A DNA stretch of 64,000 bases from Bdellovibrionaceae bacterium UBA6502 (GCA_002436415.1 DJMA01000045.1:62001-126000), one strand, 5' to 3'; shown: positions 34,942 through 44,734, counted from the stretch's first letter. Made by a program: numbers and translations. Notes: generated by a model not told the origin, from the sequence alone.

Positions 34942-35138
34942 CCTTCCTCCTTGAAGAATTGGATTGATCACACCCCATTATATCTACAAATGAACCATTT
35001 TTGGGGCTTTATAAGAAATTCAAGACATACGGTGAGCCAAATCAATTCACTGCATTATTTTTTCCTTTTCAAGCTGGGCAAAAGTCTGTAAAACCGGAGG
35101 AAGAAGATCAATTTATCTAACCTTATGGGGTTTTTAAT

Positions 35139-35372
35139 ATGGCAGAAATCGAAGAAAAGTGGCCAGAAAACAAACCAGGCAAGTTTTATGTCGATCAAGC
35201 GTGTATTGCTTGCGACGCCTGTGTTACATCGGCGCCTGACAATTTTATTATGGATGAGGACGAAGGACATGCTTATGTTTCTCGTCAACCGGCATCTCCT
35301 GAAGAAGAAGAGCAATGCATTGAAGCCTTAGAAGGCTGCCCAGTAGAAGCTATTGGTGACGACGGGAATTAA
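35139..35372 (+). CDS. Single-cluster 4Fe-4S ferredoxin
   Basis: 77 residues, acidic. VDQACIACDACVTSAPDNF supplies C-X2-C-X2-C and EGCPVEAIG the fourth Cys followed by Pro, the pattern of one-cluster bacterial ferredoxins; the Cys before the first Pro is replaced by Ala (SAP). The extra Cys at about 61 may be structural. Low-potential electron carrier, partner unknown. Its 3' end overlaps the convergent carboxypeptidase gene by 23 bases. Confidence 0.88.
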   Translation: MAEIEEKWPENKPGKFYVDQACIACDACVTSAPDNFIMDEDEGHAYVSRQPASPEEEEQCIEALEGCPVEAIGDDGN

Positions 35373-36375
35373 TCGTCGTCTCCTCCGCTTTTGCTTCCAA
35401 CAGTTTCGTACCCGTAGCAATTTTCTCATCCAATGATTTCGGACTACCGTCTATCTTAAATTCGATAAACTTCTTTGTCGCCTTCTCTAACAAACCAAAA
35501 TAAGCCCCTGCTCTAGAACCATGAGTTGTAGGCAATTCAGCGGTTAGTGTTGGAATCCCTAACCACTTCCCGGCATAATTTCCTAAACTTCCAGGAAAAG
35601 TTCCATAGGCATGGTAACGTAAATCTGGCGTAGCCTTCATCATCGTATACTTCAAATCTTTGCAAGAATCTAAGTAGGTATCTGTAAACTCCTGTTCAAT
35701 TTTTTCTTTGGGACCATCGTAGTCTAAGAAATTTAATGGTGCATGAACGGATAGAATCTTTTGTGGCTTGAAATTATAGATCAGCCATTTCTGAAAAAGT
35801 GTTTCTGGCTCAGAATCAGGGTTTTCACCAGGGAAATACCTTCTACGCCCGCTGTATTTACTCTTCCATAAGTGTTGCGCCGAAGCTTTCCATTCTGGCG
35901 TTGAGAAGTTTCTATTGAGATCGACTTTATTGTAGTTGGTTCTTGTTCCAGTGGTATAACGTAAAAAGCCATCTGGATTCACAATTGGTGCTATCACCAC
36001 AAAATTGTTCTCACAAATTTCTGGCCGAGCTTTAATCCATTCAACCAAGCGAAAGCCATAATACACTGGCGTAATTTCATCACCGTGAACCGCAGATAAA
36101 ATCAAAGAGCGATTTTTAGCTTCAGGGTCTCCGCACTTAAAATAAATTAAAGGATTCTTATCTACCGTCTTGGCATATACTTCCCAGCCTGATTGTGGAA
36201 ATAAACTATAATCCCAATGGTATTTAGAAATTCTCTCATGAATCTTAGACATTAAGTCTTTCACCATGGTTTCTTTGTTTTCAATTTTCTTAGGGTCCAA
36301 TTGCTTTTCAGCATCAGCAAAAAGTTCACCTAAACTAGAGAAAGAAAATAAAATGCAGATTAAAATATGTTTCAT
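35350..36375 (-). CDS. Exported M14-family zinc carboxypeptidase
   Basis: 341 residues from ATG 36375 with a signal peptide (MKHILICILFSFSSLGELFA). Zinc ligands HGDE (about 96-99) and His in KILSVHAPLNF, substrate residues DLNRNF, and catalytic Glu in LTAELPTTHG identify an M14 peptidase close to the MpaA/succinylglutamate desuccinylase-like group. MpaA acts on murein tripeptide; here the enzyme is exported, so peptidoglycan peptides or prey protein are candidates. The last 8 codons overlap the ferredoxin gene. Confidence 0.85.
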   Translation of the reverse strand: MKHILICILFSFSSLGELFADAEKQLDPKKIENKETMVKDLMSKIHERISKYHWDYSLFPQSGWEVYAKTVDKNPLIYFKCGDPEAKNRSLILSAVHGDEITPVYYGFRLVEWIKARPEICENNFVVIAPIVNPDGFLRYTTGTRTNYNKVDLNRNFSTPEWKASAQHLWKSKYSGRRRYFPGENPDSEPETLFQKWLIYNFKPQKILSVHAPLNFLDYDGPKEKIEQEFTDTYLDSCKDLKYTMMKATPDLRYHAYGTFPGSLGNYAGKWLGIPTLTAELPTTHGSRAGAYFGLLEKATKKFIEFKIDGSPKSLDEKIATGTKLLEAKAEETTINSRRHQ

Positions 36376-36588
36376 AGTCGATATTATCCAAAAACTTTCC
36401 CAGCAATTCCATGAGCTTTTGCAAATTTGAGAAACTACTAGACTGGGCCATAGATTCGAGTCGCTGACTTTCGTCTTAGTACTAGAGAATGTCAAAGCAA
36501 AGAAATACCTTGGTCTAAAATACTTTCAAGAAACTCTTAGTTTTCAAAGGATCAAGGCCCTTTGTTGACAAATGTCGGATAAGTCGTG

Positions 36589-37083
36589 ATGATTCATACT
36601 ATGATCGTTTCATTTCTAGAGAGTTTTAAATACATTGGCCACTTCTATCCAATCGCTTTTTTAAGAGTTTATCTTGGATACTTTTATTTGGAACAGGCCA
36701 GCTTTCATTACAATGGTGATTTTTCAATCCAGCCACAACTCAGTGAAATGATCAACCAATGGGCGCCTAGTAGTGGTGCTCCTGGATGGTACCAAGACTT
36801 CTTAATTCAAATCGTTGCAGAACAATGGCAATTTTTTAGCTCTGCTATTTCGGTGACTGAATTTTTAATCGGACTATCTCTAGTGCTTGGTTACTTGGTA
36901 AGACCTTTCACCGTTTTAGCCGCCTTTGTCGCCATGCACTTTCTTTGGATTTCTAGTCCAGATCAGTCCTTGCTTTACAAAACCCTTATCGCGGTTAATT
37001 TAAGCCTTTGCTGGCTCGGTGCCGGTCGCTGCTTTGGGATTGATTACTATTTTTATAAAAAAATGCGCGGATGGCTTTGGTAA
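36589..37083 (+). CDS. DoxX-family membrane protein
   Basis: About 164 residues, four hydrophobic helices (PIAFLRVYLGYFYLEQA, FFSSAISVTEFLIGLSLVLG, FTVLAAFVAMHFLWI, LYKTLIAVNLSLCWLG). FLRVYLGYFYL and EFLIGLSLVLGYLVRP are typical of DoxX/DoxD-like proteins, thought to act in quinone or thiol redox processes. Start is uncertain: GTG 36586, ATG 36589 or ATG 36601. A TTGACA box at 36565 with GATGAT 17 bases on would place transcription start next to 36601. Confidence 0.75.
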   Translation: MIHTMIVSFLESFKYIGHFYPIAFLRVYLGYFYLEQASFHYNGDFSIQPQLSEMINQWAPSSGAPGWYQDFLIQIVAEQWQFFSSAISVTEFLIGLSLVLGYLVRPFTVLAAFVAMHFLWISSPDQSLLYKTLIAVNLSLCWLGAGRCFGIDYYFYKKMRGWLW

Positions 37084-39756
37084 TCAATTTGCTTTCTTTT
37101 TAAGTTGTGAGTTGAAGAAGTTACTTGCAGTGGTTTCTCGCCACTTTCTAAGATTATTGTTTTCAATGCATAGGCTTTCTACTTTGTGCTTTTTAAGTCG
37201 AGCCAATTGTTCTTCGTCAAAGCTCCCACCTTGGGGAACGTATTTGATAAATTTGTTGTTGTGCTTCAATTGAAGATAGTAACTAAATCTCACTGGCTGA
37301 TTTGCAGTGATACTATCGATATTCACTCGATACATATCTTGATCTTCAGATTTCGTGTATTTCGCTTCGAAAAAACTCGGCTCAACTTCTAGAAAAGAAA
37401 CTCCAACTTCCTCTCCCATATGGGCAGTGATATAAGTGATCAAGGCAGTTTTCTTCATCATGGCCGTATAGCTCATCGTATCAGTTACAATATAAAAAGG
37501 ATCAAGGAGCTCAAGATATAGTCCTTCTTTTCTAAGAGCTTGCAGGAGTCGTTTTCTAAAAGGACCCGACAACTCAGTACTAACGATATTGTCTTTACCA
37601 GCAGCTAGAGCCAAATAGCCACTAAAATTCTCCGAACTTGCCGCAAAAATCACAAGGCTTCTCGTTGCGCTAGTATCTACACGCATTGGGTCCCCTTCTG
37701 TAGATAAGCTCTCTATTGCATTGGCTATAGCCCCTTCAAAAGTTTTTAAATCCCTTTCTCTTCTTTCTTCTTTGCTTAGCTCATCCCAATCACTGGTATC
37801 ACCAGATTTCGACGGGTCGAGCATTTCTTCTAAACTTTGACTGCTAGATCTTGCTTTTTGATCTCCTGCTACAGCACTTTCTATATTATAAGATTTTCTC
37901 GCTTTGCCTTCCTGAGGACCTGACTCATCTTCTTTTTTTGCCTTATAAGCAGATGGTTCTAAAATTTGGTCTTCATCAAAGCTTTCTTCTAAGGAATCAG
38001 GATCTTTGGATTTTCTAATGAGATCATCATACTCATCATCTTCGTCACTTAATTCACCCTCACTATTTTTGGCTCTCTTTGTTTTCTTGCGCCTTCTTTT
38101 TCTTTTTGTTGAAGCAGAAGCTTCATTGAAGTCTTGATCCACGCTATCGTCATCATAATCAAAATCTTCATCTTCATAATTTTCATCATCATAAAGATCA
38201 TCTTGATCAGCTGCCAACTCACTATCTTTAGCTTGCCTCGACTTTCTTTTACTCGATTTCTTTTTACGTCTATATTCAGCAAAATCATCGGAAGATTCAG
38301 ATTCTTCATCATGAGAATCTTCAAAGTCTGCTTTCGCACCCGACTTAGACTTTCGCCTTTTTGTTCGTCTTAGATCAGAAGATTCATCCTCATCATATTC
38401 AAAATCTTCGTCGGTAGATCCCTTGCTTAATTTTGATTTGGCTTTCTTCTTGTTTTGATGAGCATCAGTCTCTTCATCTTCCTCATAGAAGTCTTCAGCA
38501 GCATTGGACTGTCTTTTCGCTTTTGCTGAGTTGTGTAAGTCTTCTTCCTTGTCTTGCTGGCTTTTTTGAGAAAGAGCATTTTTCATCAATGAGGCTAAAT
38601 CAAGATCATCATCTTCTTCGTCTTCATCATCAATAAAGAAGTCATCATCGCCTTCATAGTGGTCTTCTTCAAAGTCTTCAGCTAGCGCCTCTTTAGAACC
38701 TCTTCTTTTTTTTCTTCTTCTCTTAACTTTTCGAGATCTCAGTTCGCCATTTTCATCTTCGTAGTCTTCGTCATACTCTTCGTAGTCATAGTTTTCATCT
38801 TCTAAAGAGTCGTAATCTACTTCTTCGAACTCATCATCCATTTCATAGTCATCATCATATTCTGAGCTAGAAGACTTTTGAGACTTTGTGGCTTTCTTCC
38901 TACGTGTTTGCTCAGCTTCATAAATATCTAAATCTTCCTCAGAAGATCTCTTACCTGAGGAAGGCCTTGATTTTCTAGCCTTAGCGCTCAAAGCATCGGA
39001 ATTTTCCTCATCATAATCATCGTCGTATTCTTCGTCCCATTCCCCTTCAAAAGAATCATCATAATACTCATCATCGCTAGAGCTAGTTCTTGCTTTTTTC
39101 TTTTTACTGTAGCTTGCCTCTTCGTCAGAATCAAAAAACTCAGGCCTTTTTCTTCTAGCCTGTTCTGCATAGTACTCTTGCTCTTCTTCTTGACTCATAC
39201 CTTTGGGCTTTTTCTTACGGGCGTAGAGGTTTTCGTCTCCAATCTCATCAGACTGAGAAGATCTGCGAGCTTTTTTGGAATACAAACTCTCGGATTCCTC
39301 ATCGGCCATTGGATCGCTGCTGGGTTCATCCACTGGAGAATTATCAGGAGTAATTCCTTCTGCCGCTTGCTGATCTCTTAAAGCCATAGTTCGCAACATA
39401 TTCATGACCGAGGCGCCGCTCAAAGTACTTGTCATCACGTTTGGCCAACCACAATCTTTTAAAAACTTGGTTGTCTTGTAACCAAAGTCTTCTGGGTAAA
39501 TGATCACCGGAATATTGAAAGTGGTAGATAGAAGCTTTGCTACTTTCACAGCATTCATCTTTGGCATATTGGCTGACATAAAAAGATGCGTAGGCTTTTT
39601 GGCAACCACATATGTTAAAGCCTTTTTAATACTACTCATAGCAGAAGCAGTCATACCGGCATTTGAAATTTGGCGCATCACTAGGCGATATTTTTTAGGT
39701 GCATTGGAAACCACCAATACATGATATTCTGCAAAATCTATTTCAATATTCGCCAT
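37084..39756 (-). CDS. Pseudo-receiver protein with a long alternating-charge (polyampholyte) region
   Basis: About 890 residues from ATG 39756. Residues about 8-125 fold like a response-regulator receiver (EYHVLVVSNAPKKYRLV, THLFMSANMPKMNAVKV, NIPVIIYPEDFG), but the phosphoacceptor Asp is Ser (FMSANMP), so phosphorylation is unlikely. Residues about 135-650 are low-complexity, with roughly a dozen blocks of acidic residues plus Tyr/Phe alternating with basic patches such as KRRRKKRRGSK. Residues about 690-890 are folded; the stretch MYRVNIDSITANQPVRFS then LARLKKHKVESLCIE resembles the module found N-terminal to HD-GYP domains. Function unknown; perhaps a signalling scaffold. Single gene. 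Confidence 0.8.
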   Translation of the reverse strand: MANIEIDFAEYHVLVVSNAPKKYRLVMRQISNAGMTASAMSSIKKALTYVVAKKPTHLFMSANMPKMNAVKVAKLLSTTFNIPVIIYPEDFGYKTTKFLKDCGWPNVMTSTLSGASVMNMLRTMALRDQQAAEGITPDNSPVDEPSSDPMADEESESLYSKKARRSSQSDEIGDENLYARKKKPKGMSQEEEQEYYAEQARRKRPEFFDSDEEASYSKKKKARTSSSDDEYYDDSFEGEWDEEYDDDYDEENSDALSAKARKSRPSSGKRSSEEDLDIYEAEQTRRKKATKSQKSSSSEYDDDYEMDDEFEEVDYDSLEDENYDYEEYDEDYEDENGELRSRKVKRRRKKRRGSKEALAEDFEEDHYEGDDDFFIDDEDEEDDDLDLASLMKNALSQKSQQDKEEDLHNSAKAKRQSNAAEDFYEEDEETDAHQNKKKAKSKLSKGSTDEDFEYDEDESSDLRRTKRRKSKSGAKADFEDSHDEESESSDDFAEYRRKKKSSKRKSRQAKDSELAADQDDLYDDENYEDEDFDYDDDSVDQDFNEASASTKRKRRRKKTKRAKNSEGELSDEDDEYDDLIRKSKDPDSLEESFDEDQILEPSAYKAKKEDESGPQEGKARKSYNIESAVAGDQKARSSSQSLEEMLDPSKSGDTSDWDELSKEERRERDLKTFEGAIANAIESLSTEGDPMRVDTSATRSLVIFAASSENFSGYLALAAGKDNIVSTELSGPFRKRLLQALRKEGLYLELLDPFYIVTDTMSYTAMMKKTALITYITAHMGEEVGVSFLEVEPSFFEAKYTKSEDQDMYRVNIDSITANQPVRFSYYLQLKHNNKFIKYVPQGGSFDEEQLARLKKHKVESLCIENNNLRKWRETTASNFFNSQLKKKAN

Positions 39757-39954
39757 ATCTAAAACGCCTTTCAGTAGTTTATCGGTCAAAGATTCCAAGC
39801 GTTTAGGTCCAATTTTTTACTTTTTTCAGACGAGCCAATACAGCCCAAACATTGCGAAAAATGCAATGCGTAAATCGACTTTTAGATGGGTTTTCATACA
39901 AGTTTTTCTTTAGATCGTATATATTCCATCCCAAATTGAGAAAGGACGAATACT

Positions 39955-41970
39955 ATGAAATTACAGCCTTCTTTTGGCCGTTTGGCTAAAAACCCAAAAT
40001 CTTGTGCAATTTATAATCAAGAGCTAAAACTTAAGTCTGGTGAAACGATCCAGCTAAGTGACCCTGATGTTAATCGAGCTTTCGTAGCTTGTATGGATAT
40101 GTCTGCCGTTTTAGGTGGAGCTGCTTCTCACTATGGTGGACCTGCTGCATTCGCTGAAATCAATTCGGTAATTTACGGTTACGCTTTTCACAAAGCCAAA
40201 CAAGACAAAAAAGAATGGTCTGAACTTTTTCATTTCGTAAACGATGCTGGACACTGTGAAAATGGAATCTATGCAATCAAAGCAAACTACAATTTTGCAG
40301 AGCTAGATTTTGAAGCTTTAAAAAAGTTTCGTTCGATGGAAAGCCCTTTAACTGGTCACGGCGAAGCACATATGTTTCCACAAGGTGTTTTAATTTCTAA
40401 TGGTCCATTAGGCTCTGGTGTAGCACAAGCTCAAGGCTTGGCCGCTGCCGACGCTTTTGCAGATAACAAAAACCGTGTAACTGTATTAAGTCTTTCTGAT
40501 GGTGGAGCAATGGAAGGAGAAGCTAAAGAAGCTTTAACTTCTATTCCTGGATTGGCGCAAAGAAACAAACTTGCTCCTTTTATTTGTATTATCAGCGACA
40601 ACAACACCAAGCTTTCTGGACGCATTGATCAAGACTCTTTTTCAATGCAAGGATACTTTGCAAGTTTAGAGCAACAAGGTTGGGACTATCGAGTCGTTGA
40701 AAAAGGAAATGATCTTGAAAGTGTATTAGCGGCTTATGAAAAAGCGGTTGATGATGCTTTAGCAAATCCTACCAAACCAATTCTTCTTTTAACAAAAACG
40801 GTAAAAGGAATCGGTACAAAGAAAACGGCTGAAAGTGCTAGTGGCGCTCACGGTTTTCCATTAAAATCTGCTGACGATCTTCGTCCTTTCGTTGAAGAGA
40901 TTTTAAATGGTAAAGAAATGCCTAGCGAAATTAGTCACTGGATTGATGACTTAGAAAATGCATCTACAGGCTCATCAAGCTCTAGCGCTCCAGCTGTGAA
41001 AAAAGAAAAAATCCAAGTTGGTGTTGCCAATGCTTTGATTAAAGCTCGCAAAGAAGGATTACCTGTTGTTAGTATCAGTTCTGACCTTGCCGGTTCCACA
41101 GGAGTTGCCTCTTTTCAAAAGGAATTTCCAGAAGCAACTTTAGACATCGGTATTGCCGAGTCAAACATGGTTAGCTTAGGATGTGGTTTTTCTTTAACTG
41201 GATTTATTCCAGTGGTTGATACCTTTGCTCAGTTTGGAACAACCAAAGGTGCTCTACCTTTTATTATGTCTAGCTTATCAGAAGCACCTATGATCGCCGT
41301 TTTCAGTCACATTGGTTTTCAAGATGCTGCTGACGGTGCCTCTCACCAAAGTTTAACTTATATGGCAATGTTAAATGCCATTCCAAATGTAAAAACCATC
41401 GCTCTAAGCTGCAGCTCTGAGGCAGAGGCTTTAGTTTATGAAGCAGTAAGTGAGTTTCAAGCAGCAAAAGAAAAAGGCGAAACGCCAATGAGTTATGTGT
41501 TTTTCTTAGGCCGTGAGAACTTCCCACAATACTACCAAGAGTCTGCTAGCTACAAGATTGATAAACTTAGCTTTGTTCGTAAAGCAAAGGATAGCTCCAA
41601 AAAAGTTTGTTTAATCCCAGTTGGTTCTTTAGTTCCGCAAGCCATCAAAGCCGCTGAAACTTTAGCTACTCAAGATATCGAATGTTCTATTGTTCACCCC
41701 GCTACTTTAAACAAAGTGTCTGCGGAACTAATTAAAGAAATCGAAGCTTGTGGTAGTAAGGCCATTGTAATTGAAGAGCACCAAGCATTGGGCGGTTATC
41801 ATTCAGTTCTTTCCAGTGAATTAACGAGTTCAGGATCGACGGCCACAGTGAAGAGTTTAGCCGTTCAAGCAAAGTTTGGACAAAGTGCTTATACGGCAAA
41901 TGAACTTTATAAAATGCATGGCCTTGACTCAACAGCCATTGAAAAAGCAGCATTGAGCTTTTTTAACTAA
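39955..41970 (+). CDS. tkt: Transketolase
   Basis: 671 residues. The TPP-binding half (about 1-330) includes SPLTGHGEAHMFPQGVLISNGPLGSG across two segments, LSDGGAMEGEAKEA and ISDNNTKLSG; the pyrimidine-binding half has DIGIAESNMVSLGCG (catalytic Glu), HIGFQDAADGASHQS and the C-terminal domain ends EEHQALGGYHS. It shuttles two-carbon units between sugars in the pentose phosphate pathway. The N terminus is unlike E. coli Tkt, and the NGPLGSG-type loop is conserved. AGAAAGGA site; strong terminator follows. Confidence 0.9.
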   Translation: MKLQPSFGRLAKNPKSCAIYNQELKLKSGETIQLSDPDVNRAFVACMDMSAVLGGAASHYGGPAAFAEINSVIYGYAFHKAKQDKKEWSELFHFVNDAGHCENGIYAIKANYNFAELDFEALKKFRSMESPLTGHGEAHMFPQGVLISNGPLGSGVAQAQGLAAADAFADNKNRVTVLSLSDGGAMEGEAKEALTSIPGLAQRNKLAPFICIISDNNTKLSGRIDQDSFSMQGYFASLEQQGWDYRVVEKGNDLESVLAAYEKAVDDALANPTKPILLLTKTVKGIGTKKTAESASGAHGFPLKSADDLRPFVEEILNGKEMPSEISHWIDDLENASTGSSSSSAPAVKKEKIQVGVANALIKARKEGLPVVSISSDLAGSTGVASFQKEFPEATLDIGIAESNMVSLGCGFSLTGFIPVVDTFAQFGTTKGALPFIMSSLSEAPMIAVFSHIGFQDAADGASHQSLTYMAMLNAIPNVKTIALSCSSEAEALVYEAVSEFQAAKEKGETPMSYVFFLGRENFPQYYQESASYKIDKLSFVRKAKDSSKKVCLIPVGSLVPQAIKAAETLATQDIECSIVHPATLNKVSAELIKEIEACGSKAIVIEEHQALGGYHSVLSSELTSSGSTATVKSLAVQAKFGQSAYTANELYKMHGLDSTAIEKAALSFFN

Positions 41971-41983
41971 TCCTTCAAAACAT

Positions 41984-42018
41984 AAAAAAAGCTCGAGATT
42001 TTACTCGAGCTTTTTTTT
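41984..42018 (+). terminator. Terminator of tkt
   Basis: AAAAGCTCGAG and CTCGAGCTTTT around a six-base loop, with eight T. Confidence 0.95.
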
Positions 42019-42104
42019 AGATTCATAATTTAAAATTCCTAGTTTCAGCTGATCTTACATCATCAATTCATGAGCCAGCTTGATTTCAGATAGGCAAAGC
42101 TTTC

Positions 42105-43169
42105 CTACATAGTAAGATTCGGGTAGATCAAAAGTCCTTCAGTTAGGCTAACATCAGCATACTGAACCGGTACATCCCTCTTTAAAAGATAAACATAAAA
42201 GTAAGCCGCCGTTAAAAGTAAGTTACTCATATCACTTTGTACGTAAGCTCCACCGCCGATCTCTTCACTGCTTTTATCTTGGTATTTTTTAATTCCATCA
42301 AACAACATAGACAATGACAAACTACCGGATGTTTCACCCGTTAGTCCTCGGCCAACTCCACTGGCAATCACACCACCGATTGCTACAAACTTTGAGTTCT
42401 TATTATTCATTTTGTACCATAGATAATCACTAGAAAATTCTAAAATTCTTGATTCTTGAAACTCACTAAATAACATTCGGGAATAAAACTCAAAAAAACC
42501 ATAGGCCTGTTCTTGGGTCACTGGATTGGGATCCCAATCCTTCTTTGGCAAATCAGTAGTCTTTTTTTGGACAATTCTATAAAGGAATTCTTTAGCATGC
42601 TGGGAGGAGTAAATATTGGAATAAGAAAGCACTTCATCTTTCAAATCATCATAAAACGAAATTTGAGCGGAACCTCCACCTAAATCAAAAACAACGAGAT
42701 CCTCTTTTGGAGTATTCGTAATTGACAATGCTCCATAAAATCCAATTTCAGTTTCTAATTTTTCATCAATGATTACAGTATTCAGTCTCGTTAAAACTTG
42801 CAGTTTTTCGTCAGATTCTTTTGCATTACTCGCTTTTCGAAAAGCGGATGTAACAACAGCTGTCCACTCCTGAACCTGGAATTTATCACCTAATGCTTTC
42901 ATCTCGTTTATTTCACTGGCCGCATGCAAAAGAAATTCAAGTGTGAATTCGTTCTTCGGATCAGAAATCACATTTCCTAAAAAATTGATAGGACGACGCT
43001 CGTCCACTAAAACTTCTTTAATTTTGTTTTTACACGTGTCTACTACCGCAATTTTTAACTTCGTTTCTTCGGAACCAATATCAAAAGCACCACGGGTTTT
43101 TAAACAATCTAACGCAAATGCCTGTTGACCAAAAAACAATAGAAATAGGGCGGTGAACTTTAAACTCAT
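42105..43169 (-). CDS. Exported Ppx/GppA-fold phosphatase
   Basis: 354 residues. Signal peptide MSLKFTALFLLFFGQQAFA precedes the ASKHA/Ppx-GppA domain: GAFDIGSEETKLKIAVVD (phosphate-1 loop, about 27-44), VVTSAFRKASN, and VFDLGGGSAQISFY (phosphate-2, about 162), plus AIGGVIASGVGRG (about 268). Known Ppx/GppA enzymes hydrolyse cytoplasmic polyphosphate and pppGpp, so a signal peptide is unusual. Activity in the periplasm on polyphosphate or nucleotides is inference. The C-terminal HD-like domain of long Ppx is absent. Single gene. Confidence 0.8.
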   Translation of the reverse strand: MSLKFTALFLLFFGQQAFALDCLKTRGAFDIGSEETKLKIAVVDTCKNKIKEVLVDERRPINFLGNVISDPKNEFTLEFLLHAASEINEMKALGDKFQVQEWTAVVTSAFRKASNAKESDEKLQVLTRLNTVIIDEKLETEIGFYGALSITNTPKEDLVVFDLGGGSAQISFYDDLKDEVLSYSNIYSSQHAKEFLYRIVQKKTTDLPKKDWDPNPVTQEQAYGFFEFYSRMLFSEFQESRILEFSSDYLWYKMNNKNSKFVAIGGVIASGVGRGLTGETSGSLSLSMLFDGIKKYQDKSSEEIGGGAYVQSDMSNLLLTAAYFYVYLLKRDVPVQYADVSLTEGLLIYPNLTM

Positions 43170-43302
43170 AGGGTCTCCTCAAAAAGGGCTATCAATAGCT
43201 AGTATCATAAGATAAAAAACTATAGGAAAATCATTGAATACTTTGAAGTTTTTTTAGAATCATCAGAACTTATGACAAAGTAAAGAGAGGCTTTATAGCC
43301 CA

Positions 43303-43328
43303 TAAAAAAGGGAAGTCAACGACTTCCC
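43303..43328 (-). terminator. Terminator of the 43.4-kb lysC
   Basis: GGGAAGTC and GACTTCCC around GTT, followed on the minus strand by six T. Confidence 0.9.
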
Positions 43329-43362
43329 TGCATTAAGTAGTGAATTGTAGAAAATGACTCTT

Positions 43363-44718
43363 TTAGTTTTCGAGGAACTTCCCATGAAGTTTTTGTAGAA
43401 CTCTCTCCCCGTCACCTTTATTAACAAGGAAACAAATGTTGTGTTCTGAAGCTCCAACACAAATCATTCTTACGTTTACATCTGCGATCTCAGAGAAAAT
43501 ATCGCGGGACAAACCAGCGGTGGATTGAATGTTATTTCCAATTAAAGAAATTAAACTTAAATCATGATCTACCTTCACTGCCGCAAATTGTTGGAGATCT
43601 TCCATCAAGTCTCCGTCTACGATCTCCGAATTATCAAGAGTGATCGCGATGGAAATCTCTGAAGTGGTAATCAAATCTACAGATAGTTGGTGTTTTTTGA
43701 AAACTTCAAAGACATTGGCCAAGAAGCCATAGGTATGTAACATTCGAGGTGTGGTTAAAGTCAATAGACTTTGGTTTTTACGAATAGCCATCGCTCTCAA
43801 CAAGGGCTGTACATCCGCAGATGATTTAATCCAAGTACCTGGATCACTTGGTGCCATACTATTTCCCACAAAAACAGGAATGTCTTTTCTCATGGCTGGC
43901 CAAAGCGTGGTTGGATGAAGAACCTTTGCGCCAAAAGTGGCTAGCTCGGCCGCTTCTTCAAAACTAATTTCTCGAATCGGCTTTGCAGCAGGACAAATTC
44001 TAGGGTCTGTTGTTGCAACACCACTTACGTCCGTCCAAATTTGAATGTCTTTCGCATGTACGGCTTCCCCAAAAAGAGCCGCACTGTAATCACTACCACC
44101 ACGACCAAGAGTGGTGGTAAATCCGTCCTTCGTACTTCCAATAAAACCTTGAGTCACAAAAAGTGAACCTTGTTTTAGTTCTGGGATTAATTTTTCATTG
44201 GCATTTTTTTCGATAGCAGTAATGTCTGGAAGAGCTTTTCCAAAATGATCATTGGTACGAATAATGTCCCTAGCATCAAGGTAGTTTACTTTTCTGTAAC
44301 CTAGGTCCAAAAGTGCTTTCCTCATAAAATGAGAAGACAATCTTTCACCAATACTTTGAATTCGATCAATGGCTTTCAAAGAAGGATCTTTTAAAAGAAA
44401 CATTCCTCTTGCAATGGTCTCTAACTCCTTCAAAAGTTTATCTACCGCTTTTTGGGTCTCGTCGTCGCACTCCATGGCACGAGCAATTTTCAAATGTTTG
44501 ATTCGAATGGCCTCAATAACTTGCTGGCAAACTTCCCACTTCACCGTCTGAGTCTTTTCAACTAAATCCAGTAATTGATTAGTAGTTCCTGATGTGGCAG
44601 ATACCACAACCATTTGAATATCGCCTTTATCTTTAACAACAGAGGCACTTCTACGAATTGCCTCCTCGTTGGCCATTGATGTTCCACCAAATTTTGCAAC
44701 TGCCCATGGATTTGCCAT
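43363..44718 (-). CDS. lysC: Aspartate kinase III-type LysC
   Basis: 451 residues, matching the length of E. coli AK III. WAVAKFGGTSMANEEAI (about 4-20), SIGERLSSHFMRKAL, TTLGRGGSDYSAALFGEA and IWTDVSGVATTDPRI are the catalytic motifs. Two ACT domains follow (LLTLTTPRM...GFLANVFEVFKKH, about 315; LISLIGNNIQSTAGL, about 395), expected to bind lysine or threonine. It differs from the KYGG-type kinase at 11.7 kb, so the organism has at least two aspartokinases. AAGGAGCGAG site; the tatA terminator lies directly upstream. Confidence 0.92.
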   Translation of the reverse strand: MANPWAVAKFGGTSMANEEAIRRSASVVKDKGDIQMVVVSATSGTTNQLLDLVEKTQTVKWEVCQQVIEAIRIKHLKIARAMECDDETQKAVDKLLKELETIARGMFLLKDPSLKAIDRIQSIGERLSSHFMRKALLDLGYRKVNYLDARDIIRTNDHFGKALPDITAIEKNANEKLIPELKQGSLFVTQGFIGSTKDGFTTTLGRGGSDYSAALFGEAVHAKDIQIWTDVSGVATTDPRICPAAKPIREISFEEAAELATFGAKVLHPTTLWPAMRKDIPVFVGNSMAPSDPGTWIKSSADVQPLLRAMAIRKNQSLLTLTTPRMLHTYGFLANVFEVFKKHQLSVDLITTSEISIAITLDNSEIVDGDLMEDLQQFAAVKVDHDLSLISLIGNNIQSTAGLSRDIFSEIADVNVRMICVGASEHNICFLVNKGDGERVLQKLHGKFLEN

Positions 44719-44734
44719 GCTTCTCGCTCCTTAA

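Noticed and set aside
37186..39724. Several plus-strand ORFs opposite the large charged-repeat protein
   Set aside because: They are complement shadows of GAT/GAA/AAG-rich codons and read as hydrophobic low-complexity strings.
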